A DNA stretch of 32,405 bases, from positions 1-32,405 of the forward strand of contig JAWXAX010000071.1 in assembly GCA_034439735.1 (NCBI GenBank), in the 5' to 3' direction. The DNA comes from Rhodothermales bacterium. Lineage in GTDB: Bacteria; Bacteroidota; Rhodothermia; Rhodothermales; JAHQVL01. Under the pieces are notes generated by a model, which did no database searches, was not told the origin of the DNA, and saw only the letters and a list, made by a program, of their open reading frames with translations. The stretch's first letter is position 1, and every line of letters begins with the position of its first letter. Shown here piece by piece: positions 20,720 through 29,119 of the stretch. The position numbers were made by a program, and so were the translations under genes.

Positions 20720-20768
20720 ATGTCGTCCAAACTCCACGCCGTTAAATGGCACCGACTCGGCCAGCGCC
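20720..20768 (+). pseudogene. relic of the 5' end of the ferric-reductase-like gene
   Basis: An ATG opens the peptide MSSKLHAVKWHRLGQR. The intact gene at 31563 opens MSPKTYTIKWHRLSER. Over 49 bases, 38 are identical, including TTAAATGGCA. After this point the similarity is lost and the frame ends about 26 codons later. It is on the plus strand like its intact partner. The remaining bases of 20641-20849 show no other gene. Confidence 0.65.
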
Positions 20769-20849
20769 CAGACGCAAAGCGCTTGGATGACGACGACCCT
20801 GTGTGCTTGGTGAGCCCCGCATTCAACACATCCATCGGACTACTTTGAT

Positions 20850-21857
20850 ATGGAAACGAAGGCAGAAAATGTGTCACGTCGTGCCCCCGATAAGAAAAAT
20901 ACCCCCTCCTGGTCGCCATTAAAACGAGGCGAGCAGGTCGAGGTACGCGGCGCCGCAGAGATACTTGCGACCCTGGATGGCGAAGGAGTGCTCGATGATC
21001 TTCCTTTCATGCCGGAAATGATCCCGTTCATCGGTAAGCGGTTCACCGTTTCGAGGCGTATCGAGAAAACGTGTCTGGACTATCCTTCGCAAACATTCCG
21101 GCGTTTCCAACACAACGATGTTGTCTTCCTTGAGGCCTTGAGATGCTCCGGAGAAGCACATGGAGCGTGCCAGCGGGGGTGCATGATCTTCTGGAAGGAG
21201 GCCTGGCTACGAAGAGTTGATGACGCGGAAGAAACCGTTCGCGTCGAGCAACAGGACGCGCTCAGCATACTCGAATCCCGGCTAAAAACGCGCGCTCAGG
21301 GGGACGTCTTTATCTGTCAATCGTCAAGGCTCGAACGGGCTACGGAGCACATTCCGCCAGTAGACCGGGTTATGGTCAGCGTTACGGAAATCCGGAACGG
21401 CAACCGAAAGGTCTTCGAAGTACTGGGGATGTTCGTTCGCACGGCGTTCTGGAAGATGCGCGGTAAACTCCTGGGCACCCACCCCAAAGGAACGCTCGGA
21501 AAAACGCCTACGGAAGCCGTGAATCTGCAGCCAGGCGACTGGGTGGAGGTAAAATCGTACGAAGAAATTTACACAACTCTCGATGCCAGGGGCCGAAATC
21601 GAGGGATGAAATTCGATCTGGACATGCGCTTTTTTTGCGGGGAACGTCACCGGGTTTCGCGGCGCCTTGATCGCATGATTCGAGAAGACACCGGCGAGAT
21701 GCTTCACCCTCAAAATACAGTGCTACTCGACGGCGTAAACTGCCAGTGCATCTTTGCAACGGGCGGATGCCCCAGGGCGGAGGCTTTTTATTGGCGAGAA
21801 ATCTGGTTGAAACGGGTCGGCGACCTCCCCGGGCAAACAGACCACGACCGTTCCTGA
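20850..21857 (+). CDS. uncharacterised protein with two copies of a Cys/His-containing domain
   Basis: This 335-residue soluble protein (no signal or membrane helix) contains one domain twice. Copy 1 (about 26-123) runs RGEQVEVRGAAEILATLD, then FTVSRRIEKTC, VVFLEALRCSGEAHGACQ and WKEAWLRRV. Copy 2 (about 228-323) runs PGDWVEVKSYEEIYTTLD, HRVSRRLDRM, VLLDGVNCQC, GGCPRA and WREIWLKRV. Copy 1 has Cys75, Cys99, His104, Cys107 and Cys111, a plausible metal or iron-sulfur site. Copy 2 keeps Cys298 and Cys307 but lacks partners of Cys75 and Cys111. The linker (124-227) is basic. I have seen similar unnamed proteins in biosynthetic clusters but know no function. It lies between two metal pumps, convergent with cusA. 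Confidence 0.82.
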   Translation: METKAENVSRRAPDKKNTPSWSPLKRGEQVEVRGAAEILATLDGEGVLDDLPFMPEMIPFIGKRFTVSRRIEKTCLDYPSQTFRRFQHNDVVFLEALRCSGEAHGACQRGCMIFWKEAWLRRVDDAEETVRVEQQDALSILESRLKTRAQGDVFICQSSRLERATEHIPPVDRVMVSVTEIRNGNRKVFEVLGMFVRTAFWKMRGKLLGTHPKGTLGKTPTEAVNLQPGDWVEVKSYEEIYTTLDARGRNRGMKFDLDMRFFCGERHRVSRRLDRMIREDTGEMLHPQNTVLLDGVNCQCIFATGGCPRAEAFYWREIWLKRVGDLPGQTDHDRS

Positions 21858-21919
21858 AGACGCGCTACGTATCGTTCAATGGGCTCCGTTTTTTGGCGCA
21901 ATAGGTATGATGGGGCGAC

Positions 21920-24900
21920 TTAGCTGTTTCCCGGCGCGGGCGGTTGCCGCACGCTCGGGAGCGACCGCTGTTTCCACACAAAATAGATCGCCGGTATTAC
22001 AAGCAGCGTCAGCGCCGTCGACGAAATCATTCCTCCCACCATTGGAGCGGCGATGCGCTTCATCACCTCGGAGCCGGTGCCGATGCCCCACATGATGGGG
22101 AGCAAGCCGGCCATGTCCGCGACGACTGTCATCATTTTGGGCCGTATGCGCTCGGCGGCTCCGTGTAATACGGCTTCGTAGAGATCGGAAACCGTGTTCA
22201 TCGCACCCCGCGCGACGCGTTCTCTATAGGCCTGATCCAGATACACGAGCATGATGACCCCGGTCTCGGCCGCCACGCCCGCGAGGGCAATAAAACCCAC
22301 GCCAACGGCCACGCTCAGGTTATAGTCGAGCAAGTACACGAACCAGATCCCTCCGACCAGCGCAAACGGCAGGGAAAGCATGACGATCAGGCTCTCGCCG
22401 ATCCGCTTAAAACTCATATATAGCAGGGCGAAGATGATGAGCAACGTGAACGGGATCACGATCTGCAAGCGCTCTCGCGCGCGCACCATATACTCGTACT
22501 GCCCGCTCCATTCCAGGCTGTATCCGGCGGGCAGCGTCACGCCCTGCGAAACGGCCTCGCGCAAGCGGGCCACCAGCGAGCCAATGTCCGACTCGCGCGT
22601 ATCGACAAACACCCACGACGTACTGCGGGTATTCTCGCTTTTGATCGCCATGGGGCCCTTCTCGAACGAGTAGTCCACCACGTAACGTAGCGGGATCTGC
22701 GCGCCGGCCGGGGTGGGGATCAACACGCGATGCAAGGCGGTCAGGTTGTCGCGCAGCTCCCGGCTGTAGCGCACGCGCACGTTGTAGCGTTCGAGGCCCT
22801 CAACGGTCTGCGTCACCGTTATGCCGCCGATAGCCGTCTGTATCACGTCCTGGACGTCGCCCACGGTGAGGCCGTACCGCGCCGCCTCGTCGCGTTTAAT
22901 GCGGTAGTCCAGATAGTTGTCGCCGACGGTTTTCTCCGGGAACGCCGTCGCCACCCCGGGCACCGTCCGGGCGACGGCGGCGGCCCGTTCGCCGAGGTCG
23001 GCGAGAACCTCAAGATCTGGCCCCATAATTTTTATACCCACCGGCGTGCGGATGCCCGTGGAAAGCATATCGATGCGGGTTTTGATCGGCATCGTCCACG
23101 CGTTGGTGAGCCCTGGAATCACAATGGCGGCGTCCATCTCCTCCACGAGCCGCTCGACCGTCATCCTCTCGCGCCATTCGGACTCCGGTCGGAGTGTGAT
23201 GATCGTCTCCATCATCGAGAGCGGGGCCGCATCGGTGGCCGTTTCGGCGCGGCCGGCCTTGCCGAGCACATGGCTCACTTCCGGAAAGGCGCGGATGATC
23301 TGGTTGGTTTGCTGCAAAATCTCGCGGGCTTTGGCGACGCTCAGACCCGGATCGGTGGTAGGCATATACAGCAGATCGCCTTCGTTGAGGGGCGGCATGA
23401 ATTCCGAACCGAGCCGGAGTAGCGGATACGTGGTCAATCCGAGGGCAAGTAGGGCCAGGCCGATCGTCATCTTCCGGAAGCGGAGCACGAGGCGGATCGC
23501 CGGCGTGAAGAGCGCGATGAGCACCCGGTTGAGAGGATTTTTGTCTTCACGCGGGATCTTGCCGCGGATGAGGTACCCCATGAGGACGGGCACGACGGTC
23601 ACGGCGAGCAGGGCCGCCGCGGCCAATGCGTATGTTTTGGTATAGGCGAGTGGCTCGAAGAGGCGCCCCTCCTGGTCTTGCAAGCTGAAGACGGGCAGGA
23701 AGGAGAGCGTAAGTACGAGCAGGGAGAAAAAGAGGGCGGGGCCGACCTCACGCGAAGCGTCGAGGATGATGCGCCAGTGGTCTTTTTTTCCGGCGTCGCG
23801 CTCCAGGTGTTTGTGCGCGTTCTCCACCATGACCATGGCGGCATCCAGCATGGCGCCGATGGCGATCGCGATGCCGCTCAAGGACATGATGTTGGCGTTT
23901 AACCCCTGCGCGTTCATGATGAGAAAGGCCAACAACACCCCCATGGGTAGGGTAAAGATGGCGACGAGCGCGCTGCGCACGTGGAGCAGGAACACGATCG
24001 TGATCAGGGCGACGATCAGGCACTCCTCGATGAGCGTCCGCGTGACGTTGTCAATGGCGCGTTCGATGAGTCCCGAACGGTCGTACGCCGTATGAATCGT
24101 TACCCCCTCGGGAAGGCCGGCCTTCAGTTCCTCCAGCTTTTCCTTCACCGCTTCGATGGTAGCCAGCGCGTTTTCCTGGTAGCGCATGACGACGATGCCG
24201 CCCACCGTCTCGCCCTCGCCATTCCATTCCAGCACCCCGCGGCGGAGTTCGGGGCCGATGTGTACGTCGGCCACGTTCCGGATGAGCACCGGCGTACCGT
24301 TCCGGTCGGCGCCCAGGGGGACGTTTTCGATGTCCGCGATCGAGGCGAAGTAGCCCAGGCCTCGGACCATAAACTCCGTTTCGCCCAGCTCTACCACCCG
24401 TCCCCCGACATCGTTGTTGCTCCGCTTGAGCGCCGAGACCACCGTGGCGATCGGGATGTTGTAGGCCAGGAGCCGGTTTGGGTCCACATCTACCTGGTAC
24501 TCCTTCACAAAACCGCCGATGCTGGCCACTTCAGCGACGCCCGGCACACTGGTCAGCGGGTAACGCAGGTACCAGTCCTGAATCGAACGGAGCTGCTGAA
24601 GGTCGTACCGGTCGCCGCCGTCGAGCACATACTCGTACACCCAGCCGAGACCGGTGGCGTCGGGCCCAAGGGTGGGCGTTACACCGGCCGGCAGGCGATT
24701 GGAGGCGGTGTTCAGGTATTCGAGAACGCGGCTCCGTGCCCAATAGATATCCGTTCCATCTTCAAAAATGACATAGATGAACGATGAACCGAAGAACGAG
24801 TAACCGCGGACGACTCGGGCTTTGGGAACCGCCATCATGGCGGTCGTGAGCGGATAGGTGACCTGATCTTCGACGACGCGGGGCGCCTGGCCCGGGAATT

Positions 24901-25054
24901 CGGTGTACAGGATGACCTGGACGTCACTCAGATCCGGGATGGCGTCGACCGGTGTCCGCCACATCGCCATCGCGCCGGCGACAGCCAGGAGGAAGGCGAA
25001 AAGCAGCACCAGGACTCGGTGGGTGATGCAGGTTTCAATGAGGCGTTCGATCAT
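21920..25054 (-). CDS. cusA: RND pump, HME4 class (CusA type, copper/silver)
   Basis: A 1044-residue heavy-metal RND pump. The fourth helix reads AIAIGAMLDAAMVMVENAHK (397-415; Asp404, Glu411), the HME4 pattern of Cu(I)/Ag(I) exporters and different from the HME1 motif of czcA. Methionines used by CusA to relay Cu(I) have likely counterparts in EFMPPLNEGDLLYMPTTD, LSMMETIITLRPE and the strongly conserved RIDMLSTGIRTP. The N-terminal TPVDAIPDLSDVQVILYTEFPGQAP (34-58) is also CusA-like. It takes copper or silver from the periplasm or CusB and expels it through the outer-membrane channel. It is the last gene of the array, 42 bases after cusB, and converges with the Cys/His protein gene. Confidence 0.96.
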   Translation of the reverse strand: MIERLIETCITHRVLVLLFAFLLAVAGAMAMWRTPVDAIPDLSDVQVILYTEFPGQAPRVVEDQVTYPLTTAMMAVPKARVVRGYSFFGSSFIYVIFEDGTDIYWARSRVLEYLNTASNRLPAGVTPTLGPDATGLGWVYEYVLDGGDRYDLQQLRSIQDWYLRYPLTSVPGVAEVASIGGFVKEYQVDVDPNRLLAYNIPIATVVSALKRSNNDVGGRVVELGETEFMVRGLGYFASIADIENVPLGADRNGTPVLIRNVADVHIGPELRRGVLEWNGEGETVGGIVVMRYQENALATIEAVKEKLEELKAGLPEGVTIHTAYDRSGLIERAIDNVTRTLIEECLIVALITIVFLLHVRSALVAIFTLPMGVLLAFLIMNAQGLNANIMSLSGIAIAIGAMLDAAMVMVENAHKHLERDAGKKDHWRIILDASREVGPALFFSLLVLTLSFLPVFSLQDQEGRLFEPLAYTKTYALAAAALLAVTVVPVLMGYLIRGKIPREDKNPLNRVLIALFTPAIRLVLRFRKMTIGLALLALGLTTYPLLRLGSEFMPPLNEGDLLYMPTTDPGLSVAKAREILQQTNQIIRAFPEVSHVLGKAGRAETATDAAPLSMMETIITLRPESEWRERMTVERLVEEMDAAIVIPGLTNAWTMPIKTRIDMLSTGIRTPVGIKIMGPDLEVLADLGERAAAVARTVPGVATAFPEKTVGDNYLDYRIKRDEAARYGLTVGDVQDVIQTAIGGITVTQTVEGLERYNVRVRYSRELRDNLTALHRVLIPTPAGAQIPLRYVVDYSFEKGPMAIKSENTRSTSWVFVDTRESDIGSLVARLREAVSQGVTLPAGYSLEWSGQYEYMVRARERLQIVIPFTLLIIFALLYMSFKRIGESLIVMLSLPFALVGGIWFVYLLDYNLSVAVGVGFIALAGVAAETGVIMLVYLDQAYRERVARGAMNTVSDLYEAVLHGAAERIRPKMMTVVADMAGLLPIMWGIGTGSEVMKRIAAPMVGGMISSTALTLLVIPAIYFVWKQRSLPSVRQPPAPGNS

Positions 25055-25096
25055 GAGGGCAACGCAAACGCGCCGGATAGGCGGATAAAGCAGAAA

Positions 25097-26413
25097 TCAG
25101 TGCAGGTGCGAAGCGCCGGCATCGGTGGACGAGGCGGTGTCGCGCGGGGCCGATCGCAGGCGCGCGATGGCCTCTTGCAACCGGCTCTCGCTATCGAGCA
25201 GGAACTGCGCGGAGATGACGACTTCCTCACCCTCCACGAGGCCCGAAAGGACGCGGACGAGGGTGGGGTGGGCGTCACTTTCCTGGCCGAGTTCGACCTC
25301 GCGCGGCTCGAAACTCCCTACATCGCGCCGGACGAATGCGATGGCGCGTGCGCCGGAGCGCAGGATGGCCTCGGACGGCACGACAAGCGCATCGGGAATC
25401 GCGACGCCTTCGATCTGGACGTTGGCATACATGCCCGGCATTAGCGAGCGATCTGGATTGGGAACGACGATACGCACCTGGACGTCGCGGGCAACCTCAC
25501 CCAGGGTCGGATAGATGTAGGCGATGCGTCCCGGGTACGAGCGGCCGGGGAAGTAGGCCAGGGTGATCGCCACAGGCTGGCCCACGCGGATCCAGGGGAG
25601 TTCGTTTTCGAAGAGGCTGGCGTTTACCCACACGTCGCCGAGGTCGGCGATCTGGAAGAGATTGGCGCCGGCCTCGATGTAAGCCCCTTCCACTACGTTT
25701 TTCTCGATGACCACCCCGTCCGCCGCTGCGAGCAGGGGAAGGGTCTTTCGAACCTCTCCCGTCTCGGCGAGTCGATCGATATATTGAGAAGGGATGTCCC
25801 AGTATTCAAGTCGTTTGCGCGCCGAGGCGAGCAGCTGCGCGGCGTCCTGCCGGAGGTAGTCGGGCGCACCGACAGGCAACGCCCGTTCATGTTGCATTGC
25901 GAGAACGAACTCGTTCTGGGTAGCGACGAGTTCAGGGGAATACAGTTCGAGCAGCGGCCGGCCCTTCTCCATCTGCTCGCCAACGGACTCGACATGCAGG
26001 CGCTCGATCCAGCCCGATAGCTTGGTGGTTACCTGGTGGAGACCTTCCTGGTCGTATTCGACCGATCCAACGGCTCGAATCGTCCGTGAAAAGTCGGTAC
26101 GCGTCACGGTGACCGTCCGCACGTTCATGTTTTGAACGACTCGGGGATCGATCGAGACCAGCGTCCCCTCGGGTTGCTCCAACTCATCTTCGTAGACCGG
26201 GACGAGATCCATGCCCATCGTCGATTTGCCGGGGCCGTCGTAGAGGGTATTCGGGTCCATCGGATCCCACCAGTAGGCGATGGGCCGATCCGGCTCCGGG
26301 GCGGGAGGGCGGCTCGGTAGGATCATGGACTGGTGCCGCCCGAGTTGATAACCGGCGAACGCCAGGAGCAAGGCGGCAACCAGGGCGAGGACGATCGCGA
26401 GGGGCTTTTTCAT
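25097..26413 (-). CDS. cusB: RND periplasmic adaptor (CusB type)
   Basis: A 438-residue adaptor. Residues 1-25 anchor it to the membrane. Residues 45-75 carry the CusB-type heavy-metal-binding segment YWWDPMDPNTLYDGPGKS, followed by TMGMDLVPVYEDE. It has methionines and no cysteines, as in Escherichia coli CusB, and fits Cu(I) capture. The barrel-sandwich (LSGWIERLHVESVGEQMEKG and LLAAADGVVIEKNVVEGAYIEAG) and the beta-barrel (VWVNASLFENELPWIRVGQPVAI) follow. The C-terminal end is DAGASHLH. The gene overlaps the upstream channel gene by 4 bases, so the two are co-translated. Confidence 0.94.
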   Translation of the reverse strand: MKKPLAIVLALVAALLLAFAGYQLGRHQSMILPSRPPAPEPDRPIAYWWDPMDPNTLYDGPGKSTMGMDLVPVYEDELEQPEGTLVSIDPRVVQNMNVRTVTVTRTDFSRTIRAVGSVEYDQEGLHQVTTKLSGWIERLHVESVGEQMEKGRPLLELYSPELVATQNEFVLAMQHERALPVGAPDYLRQDAAQLLASARKRLEYWDIPSQYIDRLAETGEVRKTLPLLAAADGVVIEKNVVEGAYIEAGANLFQIADLGDVWVNASLFENELPWIRVGQPVAITLAYFPGRSYPGRIAYIYPTLGEVARDVQVRIVVPNPDRSLMPGMYANVQIEGVAIPDALVVPSEAILRSGARAIAFVRRDVGSFEPREVELGQESDAHPTLVRVLSGLVEGEEVVISAQFLLDSESRLQEAIARLRSAPRDTASSTDAGASHLH

Positions 26414-27747
26414 GGGATGATACCGGAAAGCGGCGTACGACGGATCACCGCCGCGCGCGTTTCGAGGGAAACGGTTCCGAGGACGCGTTCGAGGACGGCA
26501 TACGCCAGGAGGTAGTCCACGAAGGTTTCTTCGTAGGTGACGCGAAGACCGAACGACGCACGTTCAGCTTCCAGGAGATCGAGAAACGAAGCACTGCCGG
26601 AGGAATACCCGGTTAGCGCGGCCTGCCGGGTAGCTTCGGCTTGCGGTAAAAGGGCATTACGCAGAAGCGCAAGCTGGTTGTTATGTTGCTCAATCTCATG
26701 CAAGGCCTCGTCGAGGTGGGTTTCGATCGCGATCGTCACGGCTTCCGCCTGTGCCCGAACACGGGAGCTTCCCAGCCGTGCTTCTTGCAGGCGAGCGCGA
26801 ATACGGCCGCGCTGGATCGGCAGGACAGCCGTGACGCCCAACTCAAGCGCATCCCTTCCCATGGCGCCCGGCGGGTCCGCCGCCGCCGCGATATCGAAAT
26901 AGGTGACGACGACGCCCAGTTCGGGCAGCGCCGTGCGTCGTGCGAGTTCGACGGCTTTGAGGGAACGTCGTTCGGCGGTTGCAATGGCGCCAACTTCGGG
27001 CCGCAGGGCACGAGCCAGCACAAGCAGGGAGTCCCTCGGCGGCAGGGGAGGAGGCGGATTCGGCTGGGCGGTCCCCTGTGGGGCGGCCGGGCTATTTGAG
27101 AGCCGGCGCAGGGTCTCGCGTGCGGCCAGCGCTTCGTGTTCCAGCGTGTAGCGGCGCGTGTTCAGCGACGCGCGCTCGAGTTGCGCCTGCAGGATGGCCT
27201 GTTGGGAGCCGCGGCCGGCTTCATACAGCGCGCGGGCCGTGCCCTCGAACGCCCGGAGACGGACCGTGAAGTCGTCGATAAGCGGGAGCAGCTGTTGCGT
27301 GCGATACAGGGTGAAGTAGGCGCGTTTCAGGTCCAGCCCGAGGTCGAGCGCCAGGGTCCGTGTCTCGTCGGCGGCAATGGAGGCCTCGAGATCGGCGAGA
27401 TCACCCAGCACCCGCCTCGTCCCGGGGTATGGCACCGCCTGTTCGATGCGCCACTGACTGCGCTGCGCGCCGTGCGCCGTCAGCATGGGGTAGGGCTGAT
27501 AGGCCACCATCGCCATGGGGTCCGGCCACGCTGTCACCTGGCGCCGGCGGGTGCCAAGCGCCTCGGTTTCGATCCAGTGGGCGGTTAATTCAGGATTGCC
27601 GGCTTCCAGGGCTCGAAGCAAATCGGCGAGATCCAGGACGGCCGAGGTATCGGCGGGCGGCTCTTGCGCCGTCAGAGAAGCGGGCGCAAGTAGGGCCCAT
27701 AGCGGCACGAGCCACCATAGGGAGGGGAAATAACGAGGCATGGCCAT
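26410..27747 (-). CDS. cusC: outer-membrane efflux protein (CusC/TolC type)
   Basis: A 445-residue channel protein with a signal peptide (about 1-28, ending LTAQ). The first OEP repeat begins LDLADLLRALEAGNPELTAHW and contains QAVPYPGTRRVLGDLA. The second has LARRTALPELGVVVTYFD and ends with the tip motif SGSASFLDLLEAERASFGLRVTYEETF. Residues 78-90 are methionine- and proline-rich (DPMAMVAYQPYPML), which occurs in CusC-type proteins of Bacteroidota. It would form the exit channel of the Cus complex. A proline run near residue 230 (PNPPPPLPPRD) links the repeats. Confidence 0.9.
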   Translation of the reverse strand: MAMPRYFPSLWWLVPLWALLAPASLTAQEPPADTSAVLDLADLLRALEAGNPELTAHWIETEALGTRRRQVTAWPDPMAMVAYQPYPMLTAHGAQRSQWRIEQAVPYPGTRRVLGDLADLEASIAADETRTLALDLGLDLKRAYFTLYRTQQLLPLIDDFTVRLRAFEGTARALYEAGRGSQQAILQAQLERASLNTRRYTLEHEALAARETLRRLSNSPAAPQGTAQPNPPPPLPPRDSLLVLARALRPEVGAIATAERRSLKAVELARRTALPELGVVVTYFDIAAAADPPGAMGRDALELGVTAVLPIQRGRIRARLQEARLGSSRVRAQAEAVTIAIETHLDEALHEIEQHNNQLALLRNALLPQAEATRQAALTGYSSGSASFLDLLEAERASFGLRVTYEETFVDYLLAYAVLERVLGTVSLETRAAVIRRTPLSGIIP

Positions 27748-27834
27748 CTCTTAACAGATTCGATGAACGGCAGAGCGCCGAAGTAAGGCGACCCGGCAGC
27801 GGAGATTGGGCTGCCGGTCCTTCGTCGACGGCGT

Positions 27835-28287
27835 TCAAATCAAGAGATGCGCGTAGAACAGATAGGGCGCCGGGCGCGTGGGGGGAGGCGGATCGGCGAG
27901 CGAAAGATCGAGCGGCCGGACGGTCTCAATCGACGCTACGACGAATTGTGCGGGTAGGACATGCAGGAGGAGCCGTGTCCTGGAGGAATCCTCCTCGGCG
28001 ACTGGAGGCGAAGTGACCGGCGCGGCCATCTGGAACGAACAGCAGGAGGGGTTCGCATCAGGCGGGGCGGAATCCGAGATGCCGGGCCACGGAGATGGCG
28101 ACTCGGGCGCCTCTGGCGCGGCCTCGGAATGACAGGGCGCCCCCTCCGTGACGAGGAGGTCGTAAGCTTCCGTCCGGGGTTCGTATCCCCAGTCCGCCAG
28201 GCCGCAGAGGTGCTGAACGACCGGCATCAAGATGACGGCAATCACTACCCGCGCAACGAGACGCACTACCATGGAATACGGAGGCAT
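27835..28287 (-). CDS. small exported Cys/His protein (HYC_CC_PP-like)
   Basis: The 150-residue product starts with a membrane or signal segment (MVVRLVARVVIAVILMPVVQ), then has HLC (His26, Cys28), CH (Cys52, His53), a CC pair (Cys82, Cys83) and a proline run ending PPPPTRPAPYLFYAHLLI. The order H-x-C, CC, PP and the hydrophobic tail recall the HYC_CC_PP small proteins often found directly before cusC in Bacteroidota. The match is by layout only. The cysteines suggest copper binding in the periplasm. The frame is open to 28374, but the ATG at 28287 puts the signal at the N-terminus. It precedes cusC by 87 bases. Confidence 0.65.
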   Translation of the reverse strand: MPPYSMVVRLVARVVIAVILMPVVQHLCGLADWGYEPRTEAYDLLVTEGAPCHSEAAPEAPESPSPWPGISDSAPPDANPSCCSFQMAAPVTSPPVAEEDSSRTRLLLHVLPAQFVVASIETVRPLDLSLADPPPPTRPAPYLFYAHLLI

Positions 28288-28382
28288 GGTCAGCTCAGAT
28301 GGATTCCTGGTTGTCACGGACCAATACTGAACAGGTTCCCTCGTTACCACACGGGCGGTCGTTCGATCGGTCAAATTGAACG

Positions 28383-29015
28383 TCAGGCCCGTGTGCCTTT
28401 TACGACCACAAACGCGCCCGTGCCGTAGCCATTCACCACCGGATCCGGGTGGTCCATGGTCTCGGCGTCTCGGAAGATCGTTTGAACAAACTGAAGCGGC
28501 GTGAAGCCGGCCGCAAACAGATGCCTGGCCACTTCATCGACCGCGTGGAAGTGCGCGTGCCGATAAAACAGGCTCTCGTTCTTCCGCAACTCGTACTCCT
28601 TACCCAACGAACTCGCACGATCGATAAATCCAACCACGATACAACCGCCCGGGCGAATCACCCGGTGCGCTTCCTGGAAAGCCTGGTCGATGTCCTCTAC
28701 AAAACAGATCGTCGTAACCATGAGGACACCGTCGAACGAGTGATCCGGGAAGGGGAGGGCCTCCGCGGTGCCATCCAGCACTTCGATACCACGTTCCAGG
28801 GCAATCGCCCGCATTGCCGGCGAGGGCTCCACCCCGAGTTGGATGCCCAGCGGCGCCGCGAACCGGCCGGTGCCGACGCCGACCTCGACAAACTCGCCCG
28901 TCGGGGGTAGCAATTCACGGACGGCTTCGATCTCCGAAGCATACGCGTAGGGGTGGGAAGTAAACCAGGCGTCGTACAGGGCGCTTCGCTGCTCAAACGG
29001 ATTTACATCTGGCAT
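28383..29015 (-). CDS. class-I SAM-dependent methyltransferase
   Basis: A 210-residue Rossmann methyltransferase. Motif I is VEVGVGTGRFAAPLG (43-57), the acidic post-I end is LGVEPSPAM (60-68), motif II-like ALPFPDHSFDGVLMVTTICFV spans 86-106, and RVIRPGGCIVVGFIDR spans 117-132. It belongs to a subgroup with FYRHAHFHAVDEVARHLFAAGF near 149-170. The substrate is unknown. No arsenite-methyltransferase cysteines are present, so an ArsM role is unlikely. It sits between copB and the cus genes in the same direction, which suggests a role in the metal response, but that is inference. Confidence 0.85.
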   Translation of the reverse strand: MPDVNPFEQRSALYDAWFTSHPYAYASEIEAVRELLPPTGEFVEVGVGTGRFAAPLGIQLGVEPSPAMRAIALERGIEVLDGTAEALPFPDHSFDGVLMVTTICFVEDIDQAFQEAHRVIRPGGCIVVGFIDRASSLGKEYELRKNESLFYRHAHFHAVDEVARHLFAAGFTPLQFVQTIFRDAETMDHPDPVVNGYGTGAFVVVKGTRA

Positions 29016-29038
29016 GACGATGCCTCACAGGGAGTAGG

Positions 29039-29119
29039 CTATTCAGGCTGAGAATGCCTTCGGTCGATCAGTGCGTTGACCAGAGAAGCGACTTCGGGCA
29101 GTCGTCGGGGCAAGGTCAT
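29039..29119 (-). CDS. possible 26-residue peptide coupled to copB
   Basis: The ATG overlaps the TGA stop of copB (ATGA), and the frame runs 26 codons (MTLPRRLPEVASLVNALIDR, then RHSQPE) to a TAG, ending 23 bases before the methyltransferase start. Coupled start and position argue for translation. There is no homology I can recall. It may instead be a relic of a larger gene or a leader that couples copB to the methyltransferase. Confidence 0.3.
   Translation of the reverse strand: MTLPRRLPEVASLVNALIDRRHSQPE

Noticed and set aside
28383-29015. Methyltransferase as arsenite methyltransferase (ArsM)
   Set aside because: The conserved cysteines of ArsM are missing.
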